The translations under genes were made by a program, and so were the position numbers. Positions 21,068-22,597 of a stretch of 22,597 bases of DNA are shown in pieces (within the stretch, counting starts at the first letter, position 1; each line of letters opens with the position of its first letter). The notes under the pieces are model-generated. The model made no database searches. It had not been told where the DNA came from and saw nothing but the letters and a program-made list of their open reading frames with translations. This DNA is from Chloroflexota bacterium (GTDB lineage: Bacteria; Chloroflexota; Dehalococcoidia; Lucifugimonadales; JACPCL1): positions 1 through 22,597 of the forward strand of contig JACQUH010000101.1 in NCBI GenBank assembly GCA_016210375.1. Direction: 5' to 3'.

Positions 21068-21289
21068 ATGCAAAACCGGCTGTTCTCTGCCTTGTGGGTC
21101 CCTGTCCTTGTAGTCCTGGCTACGGTGGGACTCATTGTGGGCGTTGGGGAGCTGCTCCTGGCCGCGGCGGGGATCAGGGAGGAGCTGGGAGGTGTGAAAG
21201 AGCCTCTTGCCGTCCTCGCCGCCCTGGCCCTGGCCCTGATCATCCTCGTCGGCGCTTCGGTGATCGCCCGGTCTGGGCGAAAAGCCTAG
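21068..21289 (+). CDS. Small two-helix membrane protein of the oxidase operon
   Basis: A 73-residue protein I do not recognise from a named family. It has two hydrophobic segments (about 6-33, LWVPVLVVLATVGLIVGVGELLLAAAG, and about 45-68, LAVLAALALALIILVGASVIA) joined by a short EELGGVKEP loop, and a basic tail. Both ends probably face the same side of the membrane. AAGGGG precedes the ATG by about nine bases. Its position between coxD and ctaG, with gaps of 22 and 26 bases, argues that it is real and linked to the oxidase, as an extra subunit or assembly factor. Codon use and GC content are like the neighbours. Confidence 0.7.
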   Translation: MQNRLFSALWVPVLVVLATVGLIVGVGELLLAAAGIREELGGVKEPLAVLAALALALIILVGASVIARSGRKA

Positions 21290-21315
21290 CCTTCCCCAAT
21301 GGGCGGAGTCTTGCC

Positions 21316-22182
21316 ATGAGCAGCGTTCCCGCCTCCTTTTCCTGGCTCCAGTGGCACTTCCACCCGGACGTTATTCTGGGTGTGCTCCTATTGGAGGGCG
21401 TCTATCTCCTGGGTGTGGGGCCGCTACGCCGCAGATATGGGTGGGGAGGGGAGGTGGAGGCGAAGAAGGTGGCGTGGTTCACTGCTGGGGTGGTGGTCGT
21501 CTATGTGGCCCTCACCTCCGCCATCCATGAGCTGGCAAACTCCTATCTTTTCAGCGCCCACATGGTCCAGCATTTGCTGCTGGTGCTAGTTGCTCCGCCC
21601 ATGCTCCTGGTGGGCACCCCTGGCTGGCTGCTGCGACCCCTTGTGAAGCGCCGCACCGTGCAGCAGGTTGGCCGTTTCCTGACCCATCCTCTGGCAGCTT
21701 TCCTGGTGTTTAACGGGGTCCTGGGGGTCTGGCATCTCCCCTTCCTCTACGATCTGACTTTGCGAAGCCACATGCCCCACGTAGTGGAGCACCTGCTCTT
21801 CATCGCTGGAGCCGTGGTCGCCTGGTGGCCCATCCTTAGCCCCGTGCCCGAAGTGCCCCGGGCCAGCTACCCCATTCAGACGCTGTACCTCTTCGCCATG
21901 TCCTTGCCTATGGGCATTATTGGAGCGGCTATCACCTTCTCCCCGAACGTCCTCTACCCGTGGTACGACACGGTACCTCGGCTTTGGCATTTGAGCGTCA
22001 ACCAGGACCAGCAGATCGGGGGCCTCATCATGAAAATCCCAGGGGCCCTATTCTACCTGGTCTACATGACCGCCATTTTCTTTGCCTGGTTCAATAAGGA
22101 CGAGCGAGGCGAGGTGGAGACAGGCTGGGAGGAGCTTGTGGGCGCTGAGGATGCGGGGGAGAGGGTGGCGCCGGGGCGATAG
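21316..22182 (+). CDS. ctaG: CtaG-type cytochrome oxidase assembly factor (caa3_CtaG family)
   Basis: A 288-residue polytopic membrane protein of the caa3_CtaG family (the Bacillus-type CtaG, unrelated to Cox11), needed for caa3 oxidase assembly, probably at the copper step. Family traits are WHFHPDVILGVLLLEGVYLL at the N-terminus, SAHMVQHLLLVLVAPPMLL with conserved histidines, GVWHLPFLYD, and HVVEHLLFIAGAVVAWWP. About seven helices are predicted by eye, with a short acidic tail. GGAG lies eight bases before the ATG; an upstream extension in this frame overlaps the small membrane-protein gene and lacks family features. It is the last gene of the operon. Confidence 0.93.
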   Translation: MSSVPASFSWLQWHFHPDVILGVLLLEGVYLLGVGPLRRRYGWGGEVEAKKVAWFTAGVVVVYVALTSAIHELANSYLFSAHMVQHLLLVLVAPPMLLVGTPGWLLRPLVKRRTVQQVGRFLTHPLAAFLVFNGVLGVWHLPFLYDLTLRSHMPHVVEHLLFIAGAVVAWWPILSPVPEVPRASYPIQTLYLFAMSLPMGIIGAAITFSPNVLYPWYDTVPRLWHLSVNQDQQIGGLIMKIPGALFYLVYMTAIFFAWFNKDERGEVETGWEELVGAEDAGERVAPGR

Positions 22183-22539
22183 GAAAGAGCCTCGGCGCCT
22201 GGATGTGAAGGCGTGAACCTGCGGCGGCGCGGCTCCTGGCCCGCGACTTACGGCGCCCTGCTGGTCCGGTGCGCCATCTGCCCGCGACGGCTTCTTCCAA
22301 TCACCTGAAAGGAAGGGTGCGTGTGGTGGGTGACTGTTACACCGCCGGTTGGCAGGCTTGCTTGTCCCCCTCATCCCGGCCTTCTCCCACCAGGGGAGAA
22401 GGGGGACTCCCTCTCCCTTGATGGGACAGGGAAGGGTGAGGCTGAAGCCGACCCTACAGGTAACACTACGTCCTGGTAGTCTTTCCTTGACGGCCCTGAA
22501 TACGGATGCTAGAGTAGGTTTGAGGTGGGTGTAGATTGC
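22183..22539. other. Gene-free spacer after ctaG with a degraded repeat
   Basis: No gene seen. At about 22364-22438 there is a C-rich segment with a perfect 9-bp hairpin CCTTCTCCC/GGGAGAAGG (22380-22402) resembling the outer hairpins of the three-hairpin elements, but without the central stem. No T-tract terminator is evident. The tRNA promoter occupies the end. Confidence 0.5.
22487..22515 (+). promoter_or_regulatory. Probable promoter of the tRNA-Trp gene
   Basis: TTGACG (22487-22492), a 17-base spacer and TAGAGT (22510-22515) match the -35 at 5 of 6 and the -10 at 4 of 6. The distance to the tRNA start (about 25 bases from the -10) is appropriate. Confidence 0.6.
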
Positions 22540-22597
22540 AGGGGTGTAGCTCAGTTGGTAGAGCAGCGGTCTCCAAAACCGCAGGTCCGGGGTTCGA
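22540..22597 (+). tRNA. tRNA-Trp (anticodon CCA), truncated by the window edge
   Basis: The acceptor arm AGGGGTG is followed by TA, the D-arm GCTC-AGTTGGTA-GAGC, the anticodon arm GCGGT-CTCCAAA-ACCGC with anticodon CCA, a short variable loop AGGTC and the start of the T-arm CGGGGTTCGA. The 3' part of the T-arm and the acceptor strand lie beyond the window. In many bacteria this tRNA precedes secE-nusG; that cannot be seen here. Confidence 0.93.

Overview
The window looks like a chromosomal segment of an aerobic, GC-rich bacterium, most likely Chloroflexota (Dehalococcoidia/SAR202-like). The reasons are the style of several proteins (RsmI, a two-domain M16 peptidase, an MTHFR-like protein, a membrane-anchored sulfite-oxidase-like protein), a caa3-type oxidase cluster with a fused CtaA-CtaB protein, and very repeat-rich intergenic DNA. 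The phylum call is inference from protein resemblance; no marker gene or search backs it.

Layout. Positions 1-240 hold a mobile-looking inverted repeat. Positions 241-4018 (mostly minus strand) hold an rsmI 3'-end duplicate, an intact hicBA toxin-antitoxin pair and full rsmI. A plus-strand molybdopterin oxidoreductase follows, then a second hicBA pair whose toxin gene carries an in-frame amber stop. Positions 4056-8843 (minus) encode a large M16 metallopeptidase, a DUF429-type protein and a quinone oxidoreductase. Positions 8969-10622 hold an MTHFR-like gene bracketed by inverted copies of a three-hairpin repeat. Positions 10651-12738 are a two-gene ABC exporter, meeting a convergent Uma2 nuclease-fold gene.

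The second half is a respiratory island. On the minus strand a fused heme O/heme A synthase (ctaB/ctaA functions) is coupled by overlapping stop/start codons to a Sco copper chaperone. Divergently on the plus strand, from a good sigma70-type promoter, run coxB (with a C-terminal cytochrome c domain), coxA, coxC, coxD, a small two-helix protein and ctaG. Together these supply the oxidase core, heme A, and CuA/CuB assembly. A tRNA-Trp gene with its own promoter begins at the right edge and runs off the window.

The most unusual content is the repeat ecology. There are at least three intergenic families: a TIR-bounded element with three stem-loops and a changeable central stem, a TATCTCA/TGAGATA-bounded element of about 100 bp, and a GTCATNCTGAG-bounded element. 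One copy is nested in another between coxA and coxC, and a fragment of one family appears to lie in frame inside the MTHFR-like coding sequence, flanked by direct repeats. No phage, CRISPR array, transposase or obviously new multi-gene defence system was seen.
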